In this document: positions 26,228-34,415 of the stretch, in pieces
Position numbering within the stretch: the stretch's first letter is position 1
Layout of the letters: the number at the start of each line of letters is the position of its first letter
Assembly (NCBI RefSeq): GCF_900451195.1
Contig: NZ_UGHR01000003.1
Location: 62,001-126,000 of the forward strand
Source: Iodobacter fluviatilis
GTDB lineage: Bacteria; Pseudomonadota; Gammaproteobacteria; Burkholderiales; Chitinibacteraceae
DNA: 64,000 nucleotides
Direction of reading: 5' to 3'
Made by a program: the position numbers and the translations under genes
The notes under the pieces: generated by a model
Database searches by the model: none
The model's input: the letters and a program-made list of their open reading frames with translations, nothing else
Told to the model about the DNA's origin: nothing

Positions 26228-28237
26228 TTATTCAATATTGCTGATGGGTTTATCCCACAAGTCTGGGCGAGATGATTGAAATAATTCCTCACTCCCCCCT
26301 CTGCATTCAAGCGGGCCAATTTCCTGCCCTGCCTGAACAAGCAGCGGTGCTTTTACACTGGCTGCCGTATAGATTCCTTTAGCGGCTTGTCTGGCTTCAA
26401 TCACCGTTTCACCTGCTTTTAGCAGCGTAACCCAGCCGGTTCTTTCATCCACAGCAGCAACCTCTGGCTGGCTACTGTAATAGCGGATCATCCCTTTGCT
26501 ATTACTGGCAGGCGCTGGGATATAAAACGGTTCATCATCCAGGGTTTTGTTGGTCATCGTCAGCGCAGCCAGATCTGGCATAGGCAAAACGGCCTGTTGC
26601 TGAGGGCTGAACACAACATCATCTGCATTTAAAGCACCAAGCTGGGGCCGTGATAGCGAGCCCAGTTGCTCAGGGCTCATGTCGATCAAGCGCTGGGGAG
26701 GCAGAGCGCCCAGTTGTTGCGGGCTCAATACCGGCAGTAATTTTAATACGGCCAGCTGAGCTGCCGTTATGGCCGCAATCGCCCCGGGGGGTAATGAGCG
26801 CAATTGCTCAGCATTAAACAGCGCCAGCTCTGCCACGGGCATACGGGCAAACTGTGCTGGCAATACACTCTGCAGGCCTAAAAGCGTAGGGAAATTCATA
26901 CGCTTTACCGAAACCAGCTTTGCATCTCCCCCCAGCTCTGCGGCGGCTTTGCTCACTTCCACCTCAATTTGCAGTATCGCGCCATCACTTTGCTGCACAT
27001 CCAGAATATAGCTGCCTGCCTGCTGAAAACGTGTCAGCATCGCCCTGATTGTGCCTGCCTCAAGCACAAATAACTCCGCCCCACGCTCGCGAATTACGGC
27101 TTTATCTGCGCTCTGCAGTGCAATAATCGCCTTTACAGGCTGCAACAGTAAAATAGTCTGGCGGTTGCTGATATCAATACTCACCCCGCCTGCATCCGCA
27201 TTTTTTTCAGGCACAACGCCGCTCAAGCCACTATAAACCAGTGCCGATTTAGGGGATGGCCGTTGAATAGCCTCGCTTAATACAGGAGTATAGGATTTGG
27301 GAGTAGGCAGATACTGCGCACAACTCCGGCTTTTCGTACCGCCCCCATACAAGGGAAGCGCATAACGCAGCACAACATTGCCTTGGGCAAAGTCCTGCTC
27401 CAGAGAGCGGGTAGCCGTCAGACTCCATTCATCCTTGGCAATCCCTAGGTTATACAGACGGCTGGATTCACTGCCGTTATAGCCCCCGCTAAGGCGCATG
27501 CAGTTGGCAAAATATTGGCTGTATTGCACTAAAGATTGCCGCTCATTTTCCCCCCACTGAGCCCCTGCTACATCCTGGGTACGCTGATAGCCCAGTCCAA
27601 AATCAAGCTTGGAAAAATAACTGGGTGCAAGGCTGATATTGTAAACAGCCCCCTGACGCCGGGTACTGGACATACGCGGATCAAAATACAGCTCGCTGCT
27701 GCTCTCCTGCGCGAGACCTTTGTTTTTAAGGCTTGGATCGGCGGCATAGACCGTGACACCCAGCTCTGATAAAACACGGCCCCTTTCCCAGCTCTTTTTT
27801 AGGTTCAACAGATAATTATTCTGCCGCATCTCCAGCTCATCACTGCCATATGTAAACTGAAACTGCTTCTGTGCCTGCTGCTGCCCTGCAGAAAGCCTTA
27901 AACACAAATGATCAGGGGTACTGAAAACACCCGTAAGCAGCGCCTCCTGAAAACCCTCACTCACCGCCAGATTAGCGCCCAAAGCAAAATAATCGCTCAA
28001 CGCAAAGCCCGCATCCAGATTCAAAGCCGTTTGATTTGATTCCGAATAGGCAATGCTTGCAGTAAGACGCTCTGTTGCCGTCTTAAACCCTAGGCTTGCC
28101 CCATCGGCTTCCCAATTAATTTTACCCAAGCCGCTACCCTGAGCGTCGGGTAAATCAGGCAAATTTGCGGCGTGCAAAGCCGTGCAGCTCAGAAAACTAA
28201 GGAGATATATTTTTTGATACGATAGAAACGAAGTCAC
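26228..28237 (-). CDS. Exported beta-rich protein with octad repeats and bacterial Ig-like domain
   Basis: I do not recognise a full-length family for this 669-residue protein. A signal peptide covers residues 1-23 (ALHAA). Residues about 30-300 have alternating polar/hydrophobic strands (ERLTASIAYSES, LNLDAGFALSDYFALGANLA) like an outer-membrane beta-barrel. A beta domain follows at about 345-430. Residues 456-560 are octad repeats such as SPQQLGAL, SPEQLGSL, SRPQLGAL. Residues 565-635 resemble a BIG_2 Ig-like domain (YYSSQPEVAAVDERTGWVTLLKAGETVI). The tail may be a surface-exposed passenger. Surface adhesion or membrane anchoring is a guess. Confidence 0.75.
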   Translation of the reverse strand: MTSFLSYQKIYLLSFLSCTALHAANLPDLPDAQGSGLGKINWEADGASLGFKTATERLTASIAYSESNQTALNLDAGFALSDYFALGANLAVSEGFQEALLTGVFSTPDHLCLRLSAGQQQAQKQFQFTYGSDELEMRQNNYLLNLKKSWERGRVLSELGVTVYAADPSLKNKGLAQESSSELYFDPRMSSTRRQGAVYNISLAPSYFSKLDFGLGYQRTQDVAGAQWGENERQSLVQYSQYFANCMRLSGGYNGSESSRLYNLGIAKDEWSLTATRSLEQDFAQGNVVLRYALPLYGGGTKSRSCAQYLPTPKSYTPVLSEAIQRPSPKSALVYSGLSGVVPEKNADAGGVSIDISNRQTILLLQPVKAIIALQSADKAVIRERGAELFVLEAGTIRAMLTRFQQAGSYILDVQQSDGAILQIEVEVSKAAAELGGDAKLVSVKRMNFPTLLGLQSVLPAQFARMPVAELALFNAEQLRSLPPGAIAAITAAQLAVLKLLPVLSPQQLGALPPQRLIDMSPEQLGSLSRPQLGALNADDVVFSPQQQAVLPMPDLAALTMTNKTLDDEPFYIPAPASNSKGMIRYYSSQPEVAAVDERTGWVTLLKAGETVIEARQAAKGIYTAASVKAPLLVQAGQEIGPLECRGGSEELFQSSRPDLWDKPISNIE
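26558..26875 (-). repeat. Octad-repeat-encoding segment (24-base period)
   Basis: Codes for about a dozen eight-residue units with consensus x-P-x-Q-L-x-x-L, for example SPQQLGAL, PPQRLIDM, SPEQLGSL, SRPQLGAL and PMPDLAAL, with one six-residue insertion (LKLLPV). The units are degenerate at DNA level, so the array is old rather than a recent tandem expansion. Confidence 0.8.
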
Positions 28238-28349
28238 AGGCTTCCAGAATCAGTCTGCAGAAAGGCAAGCAAGAAATCTAATGAAAGCCACCCTCATTGT
28301 CTTGGTAAAAATACGCTCATCTCCGATGAAGCTGGCCCCTCTTTAAGAA

Positions 28350-28471
28350 AAAGCCCCCATGCAAGGTAATGCCGTTCACTTAAGGTATTGGTTTTGCTTC
28401 CCCCTTTTTCAAAGGGGGGAAATTAAGCAAAATCGCTTAAGTAAACGGTTTTACCCATGCAAGGGGGCTTT
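28350..28471. repeat. 122-bp near-palindromic MITE-like element
   Basis: Left arm AAAGCCCCCATGCAAGG... and right arm ...CCATGCAAGGGGGCTTT are complementary for most of about 60 bases each (shared blocks AAAGCCCCC, CCGTT-ACTTAAG, TTTTGCTT, CCCCCTTT). The centre is CCCCCTTT-TTC-AAAGGGGG. It lies in the gap between the octad-repeat gene and the acyltransferase gene, contains no ORF, and may also stop transcription of the acyltransferase operon. Confidence 0.75.
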
Positions 28472-28488
28472 AGCCGCTGGACCTCAGC

Positions 28489-29211
28489 CTAAAACACCGC
28501 CAGCATTTTTTCCACAGCGCTGACATCCACTTGATGATCGCTTTGCAAATGCTTTACCACTCTGGCTGGATTGCCCGTTACCACGCAAAAAGGTGGTACA
28601 TCTTCACTGACAACTGCCTGAGTACCAATCACTGCGCCCTCGCCGATTGTTACGCCTTTCAGAATGGTTGCACCGGCGCCAATCCAAACGCCGTTACCAA
28701 TCCGCACCGGAGCCGAGCGGATTCTTGCCGCCTCGCCAGCCTGCCCACGTCCAAGCAAGGGATGACCACTGCTATCCATAATGGTAACCATAGGGCCAAA
28801 AATAACATCATTGCCAATCTCTACGCGCTGATAAGCCAAAATTGCAGCGCCCTGCAATACCACCCGGTCACCAATTTTTATTTGCCCAACCGGGCCGTCA
28901 TTAATTTGCACCGTGCTAAGTTTAACCGGCAAATTATGAAATGCAGGAATATGGCCAGATTCGATATAACACTGACTGCCAATCGTAATACTGCCCGCAA
29001 ACAGAGCCTCATCTATTTCCCGCTCTGCCAAATCTGCATCCAGCAGCTCTTTATCAATCACCCTTGTATACGCTAAACGAGGCGTGCCTGAAAAATGCGT
29101 ATTTGAACCAATATTAACCTGATACCTGATGAGTTTTTCCGGCACATTCTCGGCTGGGCTGCCAGCTAATTCAGGCGCAATAAGATATATATTCTGATAT
29201 TCGCAAGGCAT
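28489..29211 (-). CDS. Hexapeptide-repeat acyltransferase (WbbJ/colanic-acid type)
   Basis: Left-handed beta-helix acyltransferase of 240 residues. I start it at the ATG at 29211, one base after the upstream gene's stop, with GAGGGGG as RBS; a longer frame would overlap that gene. Hexad repeats span most of the protein, with VEIGNDVIFGPMVTIMDSSGHP (active His region), VWIGAGATILKGVTIGEGAVIG and VVTGNPARVV at the C-terminus. It likely acetylates a sugar in surface polysaccharide or lipopolysaccharide. It is the second gene of a two-gene operon with the glycosyltransferase. Confidence 0.87.
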   Translation of the reverse strand: MPCEYQNIYLIAPELAGSPAENVPEKLIRYQVNIGSNTHFSGTPRLAYTRVIDKELLDADLAEREIDEALFAGSITIGSQCYIESGHIPAFHNLPVKLSTVQINDGPVGQIKIGDRVVLQGAAILAYQRVEIGNDVIFGPMVTIMDSSGHPLLGRGQAGEAARIRSAPVRIGNGVWIGAGATILKGVTIGEGAVIGTQAVVSEDVPPFCVVTGNPARVVKHLQSDHQVDVSAVEKMLAVF

Positions 29212-29212
29212 T

Positions 29213-30133
29213 TTATGCCCCCTCTGTTTCAAGCAATTCGGCGCGTTTAGTTTTTTTAATCGCATAATCGCGATGAATTTTAATGACTTTATTTAATGAA
29301 TATTTTTCATCATTTAAGTCTTTGCCATAAAAGCTGGTTGACCATAGCTGATACTTCTGATGAATGCGTAAAGCGGCGATTTCCGATTGCTCTTTTTGAT
29401 CATCCACTTCTTTCTTATGTGGCCAATGGAATGATACGGCTTCGCGCTCCATTGAAAACTGATTGTTATTCAAATGTAAACGCACGCCTAAATCAACATC
29501 TTCCCCGCCCCAGCTATTAAATGATTCATCAAATAAGCCTGCTTTCAAAAGCTGCCCGCGCTCGGCTGATGCATGGCAAGTCCAGAAGATATCAAAGGGT
29601 GCAGGCCAGTTGCTGATGTTGTCACCCAGCTCATCGTATTGCTGCTGGCGAATATCATGCGCGCCCAGCAAGGCCAGCCGATTAATGGTGGCATCAGGCG
29701 TTTGATAATCAATCTGCGCTGACATTTCTTCCAGCAGGCTGTTATCCACTTCAAAGCCATAAACATAGCCAATAATCACCACCGGAAACTCAGACTGGCT
29801 GTGCACTTGAGCGTGCACTTCCAGTGTTTTGCTGCCCAGCAGCACACCAGTATCAATAAAAACAATATATTGGCCTTCGGCAATGGCGGTCCCAATATTG
29901 CGCGCCTTGCCCGCCCGGAAGCCTTTGTCTTCTTGCCAGAAATATTTGATATTCAGCTGCTCAGCAAACGCACTGACCACCTCTTCGCTATTATCCGAGC
30001 CGCCATCATCCACCACGATCACCTCAAATAATTGCTTGTCCAGCGTTTGCAAAACCAGAGACTCAAGGGTGTAGCGTAATAAATCGGCCCGATTATAAGT
30101 GGGAATTACAACACTGATCTGTAGCTTAGACAT
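29213..30133 (-). CDS. Family 2 glycosyltransferase
   Basis: GT-A fold glycosyltransferase of 306 residues from the ATG at 30133 (AGGA upstream; the longer frame adds 16 unrelated residues). The N-terminal domain has ISVVIPTYNRADLLRYTLESL, VIVVDDGGSDNS and FRAGKARNIG (GT2 pattern). The C-terminal region has FDESFNSWGGEDVDLGVRLH, the galactosyltransferase-type catalytic end with ED. It transfers a sugar to a surface glycan or lipid acceptor in the cytoplasm. The acyltransferase gene follows after one base, so the two probably decorate the same glycan. Confidence 0.9.
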   Translation of the reverse strand: MSKLQISVVIPTYNRADLLRYTLESLVLQTLDKQLFEVIVVDDGGSDNSEEVVSAFAEQLNIKYFWQEDKGFRAGKARNIGTAIAEGQYIVFIDTGVLLGSKTLEVHAQVHSQSEFPVVIIGYVYGFEVDNSLLEEMSAQIDYQTPDATINRLALLGAHDIRQQQYDELGDNISNWPAPFDIFWTCHASAERGQLLKAGLFDESFNSWGGEDVDLGVRLHLNNNQFSMEREAVSFHWPHKKEVDDQKEQSEIAALRIHQKYQLWSTSFYGKDLNDEKYSLNKVIKIHRDYAIKKTKRAELLETEGA

Positions 30134-30604
30134 GCTCTTTCCTTTGACTTCAAGTTGATCAAAAACCCAGCTTGAATACACTTTGAATAATCAAGCCGTG
30201 AGACTTCGTATGACTGTTGAGCAAAGCAGATGGCCGCAAAGCAACTACATCAGCGGCTCATGATGTAAAATTTAATTTCAAACATCAACAATTAAATGAC
30301 AATTTAAAGTAAGTATCTTATGTTTATTTACTTTATATTGCTTTCAATCAGCTGTAAATAGTATGCCAATGTAGTTTTGTAACAGATTTTTTTGTAGTAT
30401 CGCGTATTTTTACTACAATGGAATATTACGAGGGAATAAATCCAAGGCGAAGCCCACCTCTTGCTTACAAAAAGGGATCCGCCCTGAGTGGGATAAAGTA
30501 ATCAGAATAGAAAAGGAGTGGCAGCCTGAGCAGGCAGCATAAGAACGCAAGATTTACAGAATGAAGCCAGGGCGAACACCCCGGCGCAAAGCACAGCTTA
30601 AAAC
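30134..30604. other. Intergenic region upstream of the glycosyltransferase operon
   Basis: A 471-base AT-rich gap without a credible ORF. It holds a perfect 8-bp dyad at 30392-30418 and presumably the promoter of the glycosyltransferase-acyltransferase operon. Its right part contains mixed-composition sequence up to the LysR stop. Confidence 0.5.
30392..30418. promoter_or_regulatory. TTGTAGTA/TACTACAA dyad
   Basis: TTGTAGTA (30392-30399) and TACTACAA (30411-30418) form a perfect 8-bp inverted repeat around an 11-base spacer, about 260 bases upstream of the glycosyltransferase start. The same GTAGTA/TACTAC half-sites recur at 40434-40446. It could be an operator; the regulator is not known. 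Confidence 0.4.
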
Positions 30605-31531
30605 CTATGAATCTAAAACCTGAGCCAGAAGCTTAGTCAAAAAGTTCTTCATGGCAAGCACGCGCTGGCTTGCTTTTAAATCACGGTGATAAACCAGCCA
30701 AAGCTCTCGCGACGGCACCACCGACGGGGCATCCAGTTTAACCAGTGTTTCGTCAATATCGCCCACATATTCCGGCAGCAGGGTAATGCCCAGTCCGCAT
30801 CTGACCGCCACATACTGAGTATGCAGCGTATTGCCTTTAATCAGCGGGGCACGGTTTTGGGTAATCTGCTTTAACCATTTCACCATTGGCAAATAGGCCC
30901 AGCAATCGCTTAATTCAATAATAGGCAATGCCTGCCACGGGTCTTGATTTGGCCCCAAATCTGCCAATAAAGACTTTAAACAATAGGGCGCAAAATGCAC
31001 ATAACCCACAAAATGCGTGATGTAATCTTGGTTATTATCGACCACAATTGAGTCGCCATAACGCAAGGCCACATCCGCCTCCCGCCTGGCCAAATTAGCC
31101 GGTAATGCACCCACTAACAGCTCTACCTGCATTTTTGGATAAAGCGTCAGAAACTCCGGCATATGCGGCATGATTAAATAACTGGCTAATGATTCAGCCG
31201 CAGCCAGCCTGATTAAGCCGCTGACCTGATCAATGGATTGCAATTGATCGCTATTTCTTTCCACGGTGAACATAGCATTTTCAACCTCGGTCACCCTTGC
31301 CAGAATGCTCACCCCCTGATCGGTAAGCAGATAACCAATTTGCTGCCGCAAAAACAGCTTAACCCCTAGGCGGTTTTCCAAAGCTGAAATATGCCGGGAC
31401 ACTGTTGATGCGCTGCTACCCAGCTTAAGCGCTGCCGCACTGAGGCCACCTTCACGCGCCACCGCCAGAAAATACTTTAAGTCATTCCAATCCAAATCAG
31501 TATTTTTCATTTTTAGAAAACTGTTTTCCAT
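30605..31531 (-). CDS. LysR-family transcriptional regulator
   Basis: LysR-type regulator of 308 residues (a second ATG at 31510 would shorten it by seven). The winged helix-turn-helix is at about 14-72 (YFLAVAREGGLSAAALKLGSSASTVSRHISALENRLG). The effector domain follows. It is divergent from the DMT permease gene at 31602, with a 70-base gap, so it probably controls that permease. Confidence 0.9.
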   Translation of the reverse strand: MENSFLKMKNTDLDWNDLKYFLAVAREGGLSAAALKLGSSASTVSRHISALENRLGVKLFLRQQIGYLLTDQGVSILARVTEVENAMFTVERNSDQLQSIDQVSGLIRLAAAESLASYLIMPHMPEFLTLYPKMQVELLVGALPANLARREADVALRYGDSIVVDNNQDYITHFVGYVHFAPYCLKSLLADLGPNQDPWQALPIIELSDCWAYLPMVKWLKQITQNRAPLIKGNTLHTQYVAVRCGLGITLLPEYVGDIDETLVKLDAPSVVPSRELWLVYHRDLKASQRVLAMKNFLTKLLAQVLDS

Positions 31532-31601
31532 TCAGGGCTAAATACATCTCAAGGATCAGCAACAATAATGACGGCAATTTCAAGCCAAAGCAGTACACAC
31601 C

Positions 31602-32564
31602 ATGCCACATTTGCTGACGTATCTACAACTCACACTGACTGTCTTCTTCTGGGGAGCAGTATTTCATATCGGCAAATATACAGTGCAATTTTTATCCCCC
31701 ATGGTGGTTGGCAGCTGGCGGTTTATCATTGCTGGCTTAATGCTTTTTGCGTTTGTTTCTTTGCGTGAGAAATGGGATATTCAAGCGTTACGCAATAATA
31801 TTCGCCCATTATTATTTATGTCTGTGATTGGCATTATGGGCGTCAATTTTTCTTTATTTTATGGATTACAGCTAACCTCGGCCATTAATGCCGGTTTAAT
31901 TATGGCGCTCAGCCCTATTCTTACCGCGCTGCTCACGGCTTTTTTTCAAAAAGAATCACTGAACAGCCAGCAAATACTGGCCATGGGATTAAGTTTTTTT
32001 GGCGTAGCCATTGTTGTTAGCGGCGGCTCTATGCAAACCATCCGCGATTTACATTTTGCCCTCGGCGATGCTCTGGTTCTTATTGCCAGCTTTAGCTGGG
32101 CTTTATATTCAGTGATTCCAAAACGCTTTGTCCGTGGCGTATCCCCCCTGCACACCACCACCGTCACCATTATGATGGGGGCCGCCTTTATGACAGCCGT
32201 TTCAGCCAGCATCAGCAGCGATTTTTACACGATTCCCGCATGGAATGTTTTGCTGGCTATTGCAGCCATGGCCTTCTTTTGTACAGCACTGGCCTTTGTG
32301 TGGTGGAATGAGGGCCTGCGCAAGATTGGCCCGGCACAGGGGGCCATCTTTATGAATCTGGCACCAATATTTGCAACATTAATTGCCATTGCGCTTGGCC
32401 AGTCGCCCAGCCTGCCGCAATTTATTGGCATGATCCTGATCATCAGCGGCGTGGTTTATAACTCGCGTAAACCCGGCACGCCCAAATTATTCAGCCGGCC
32501 AGCGTATCAGCGCTCATCGATTCCTTCAGCTTTGCCTGCAAACGTGGCACCGCAAACTGAATAA
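31602..32564 (+). CDS. EamA/DMT-family permease
   Basis: Inner-membrane protein of 320 residues with ten helices in two EamA halves. Examples are FFWGAVFHIGKYTVQFLSPMVV, LQLTSAINAGLIMALSPILTALL and, in the second half, GPAQGAIFMNLAPIFATLIAIALG. The tail (about 295-320) is a polar, proline-rich extension. The last 74 bases overlap the convergent LysR gene at 32491. Divergent from a LysR gene, it is a plausible LysR-controlled metabolite exporter; the substrate is unknown. Confidence 0.88.
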   Translation: MPHLLTYLQLTLTVFFWGAVFHIGKYTVQFLSPMVVGSWRFIIAGLMLFAFVSLREKWDIQALRNNIRPLLFMSVIGIMGVNFSLFYGLQLTSAINAGLIMALSPILTALLTAFFQKESLNSQQILAMGLSFFGVAIVVSGGSMQTIRDLHFALGDALVLIASFSWALYSVIPKRFVRGVSPLHTTTVTIMMGAAFMTAVSASISSDFYTIPAWNVLLAIAAMAFFCTALAFVWWNEGLRKIGPAQGAIFMNLAPIFATLIAIALGQSPSLPQFIGMILIISGVVYNSRKPGTPKLFSRPAYQRSSIPSALPANVAPQTE

Positions 32565-33423
32565 ATGCTTCGTATTTTTTAGGCATGGGCTGCCGGTAAG
32601 GAAATACCAGAAAATACGGCTTAGGGGTAGCTAGCCAATCCGGCAATACCGCTTGCATTAAGCCCTGACGCAAATAGGGTGCCGCAATAATATTATCCAA
32701 GAGGCCCACGCCGTAGCCCGCCTCCACCGCACTGGCAATTGCCCCAAAGGTATTGCACACCAGTGTAGGCCGCAGCTCTACCCTGACTACTTCGCCGTTT
32801 TTCTCAAGCTGCCAGCCCATCTGCTCGTGCAGGCTTTCATGGCAAAACACTTGATGCTGCTGCAGATCACAAGGATGCTGCAATTTGGCCGCCTTAGCCA
32901 AATACAGCGGCGATGCATAAAGGCGTTTTTGAGTAAAACCTAGGGGCCGCGCTACCATGCTGTCATCCAGCACCGTGCGTGAATGCAGGCAAAAATCGAT
33001 TCCCTCACCAGCCATATCCTGCAGCTTATTTTGCGCAGTCATATGGACCTGCACCCCAGGATATTGAATAGCAAACTCGGCCAGAACCGGTGCCAGTACA
33101 TACTGCCCTATGCCACTTGGGCTGCTGATCAGCAATGGCCCAGCCAGCTGATCCTGCATACTGCTGACTTCTGCTTTCAAGCCCTCCATCAGTACCCGCA
33201 ATTGCGCAGCCCGCATGGCCAGCGTTTGCCCCACCTCGGTCAGTGTCACCCTTCTGGTGGTCCGTAAAACCAGCACGGCACCTAAATCAGCTTCCAGCCG
33301 CTTAATATTTTGGCTTACATAGCTTTTAGCACAGCCCAATTCATCCGCCGCTGCAGTAAAGCTTCTCAGCCTGGCAAGCGCATCAAACACCAGGAGCGCA
33401 TCGGACGAAGGCATTGTTTTCAT
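32491..33423 (-). CDS. LysR-family transcriptional regulator
   Basis: LysR-type regulator of 310 residues. The helix-turn-helix is at about 7-65 (FDALARLRSFTAAADELGCAKSYVSQNIKRLE). The effector domain follows. Its 3' end overlaps the convergent permease gene by 74 bases, so the C-terminal residues and the permease tail share DNA. No divergent target is evident; the small-protein gene at 33517 lies upstream in the opposite direction and could be a target. Confidence 0.9.
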   Translation of the reverse strand: MKTMPSSDALLVFDALARLRSFTAAADELGCAKSYVSQNIKRLEADLGAVLVLRTTRRVTLTEVGQTLAMRAAQLRVLMEGLKAEVSSMQDQLAGPLLISSPSGIGQYVLAPVLAEFAIQYPGVQVHMTAQNKLQDMAGEGIDFCLHSRTVLDDSMVARPLGFTQKRLYASPLYLAKAAKLQHPCDLQQHQVFCHESLHEQMGWQLEKNGEVVRVELRPTLVCNTFGAIASAVEAGYGVGLLDNIIAAPYLRQGLMQAVLPDWLATPKPYFLVFPYRQPMPKKYEAFIQFAVPRLQAKLKESMSADTLAG

Positions 33424-33516
33424 AGAGGAACAGTTTGTCCAGTTATCATGGGTTTATCCAGATAATGAATCAAAATACACTCCAATTACAAATTTAAAAA
33501 GCAAATTGGAGATACC

Positions 33517-33702
33517 ATGAAAGCACTAATCAGCAAAATGCTAGTTAAGCCAATGGCATTCTGTGATACCCGCCATCACGGGCATGGGTTCCATGCAAAA
33601 GCAGAAACAGATGAAGGCCTTGAGCACCGCCTGCGCAAAGCAGCGATGATTGCAGCCGCCAGAATGGAAGAATGGCGATGTCGATGCAGAGAGCGGGTTT
33701 AA
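33517..33702 (+). CDS. Small histidine/arginine-rich protein, unknown
   Basis: A 61-residue ORF with a good RBS (TTGGAGATACC before ATG) and coding-like composition. It has a His cluster (RHHGHGFH near 19-26) and an Arg/Cys-rich end (WRCRCRERV). No family is recognised. It is followed after 37 bases by the GNAT gene, so it may be the first gene of an operon. Spurious status is possible given its size. Confidence 0.45.
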   Translation: MKALISKMLVKPMAFCDTRHHGHGFHAKAETDEGLEHRLRKAAMIAAARMEEWRCRCRERV

Positions 33703-33739
33703 TCCCGCCAGTACAAATTAATTTATGGGGATGAAAACA

Positions 33740-34219
33740 ATGAATATAAAAAGGGCAAGCCTGGAAGACTTAAGCGATATCTGCATTCTGGCCGATGAAA
33801 TTGCCACACAACACAATCTGCAGCAGCCAGAAATATTTGCCCCGGCATCAGGCATAATTCGTGACAGAGATTTATGGGCATCCTGTATTACGGCAGAAAA
33901 CGGGGTGATGTTTATCGCCAGATCTTCCGGCCAAATCGCTGGATTTGTAAGCGCTCAAATCACTGACACCTCAGCGATTACGCTTTTACAGCCCCGGATT
34001 ATTTGCAGAATTGGAACTATTCTTGTCTCTCAGGCACAGCAAAGACGAGGCTTGGGTAAAGAGCTGATTAATACTGTAGAAAAATGGGCAGCAAGCAAAA
34101 AAGCCTGTGAAATACGCTTAGAAGTCTTTAAATTTAATCAGCAGGCCATTGATTTTTATGAAGCTCAGCATTTTCTGCCGCAATCTCAAATCATGACAAA
34201 GAAATTGAATCATGAATAA
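33740..34219 (+). CDS. GNAT-family acetyltransferase
   Basis: Acetyltransferase of about 160 residues from the ATG at 33740; a GGGG run eight bases earlier supports this over the ATG at 33725. The GNAT motif A region reads VSQAQQRRGLGKELINTVEKWA, with the Q/RxxGxG/A acetyl-CoA loop. Motif B is EVFKFNQQAIDFYEAQHF. It would acetylate an amine on a small molecule or protein; the acceptor cannot be inferred. Confidence 0.85.
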   Translation: MNIKRASLEDLSDICILADEIATQHNLQQPEIFAPASGIIRDRDLWASCITAENGVMFIARSSGQIAGFVSAQITDTSAITLLQPRIICRIGTILVSQAQQRRGLGKELINTVEKWAASKKACEIRLEVFKFNQQAIDFYEAQHFLPQSQIMTKKLNHE

Positions 34220-34233
34220 ACAAATGCATCGGT

Positions 34234-34271
34234 GTAAGTGTTTGCCAGCAGCATCGCCAGCCAACACTTAC
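34234..34271. other. Hairpin after the GNAT gene
   Basis: GTAAGTGTT (34234-34242) and AACACTTAC (34263-34271) form a perfect 9-bp stem with a 20-base loop. There is no T run, so it may be a weak or Rho-assisted terminator or an RNA-stability hairpin. Confidence 0.45.
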
Positions 34272-34415
34272 CTCAATCTGCGCCAAGGGCTTTGGCCACG
34301 AACTTATTGAACCAACGGTGTTTTCGCGGCTAAAACCACGCCAACAAAAAAACGCCTTCTTTTACCCTCTTTATTAACAGAGCCGGATTAACGTTTTTTT
34401 CGCCTTAGCCATCGA

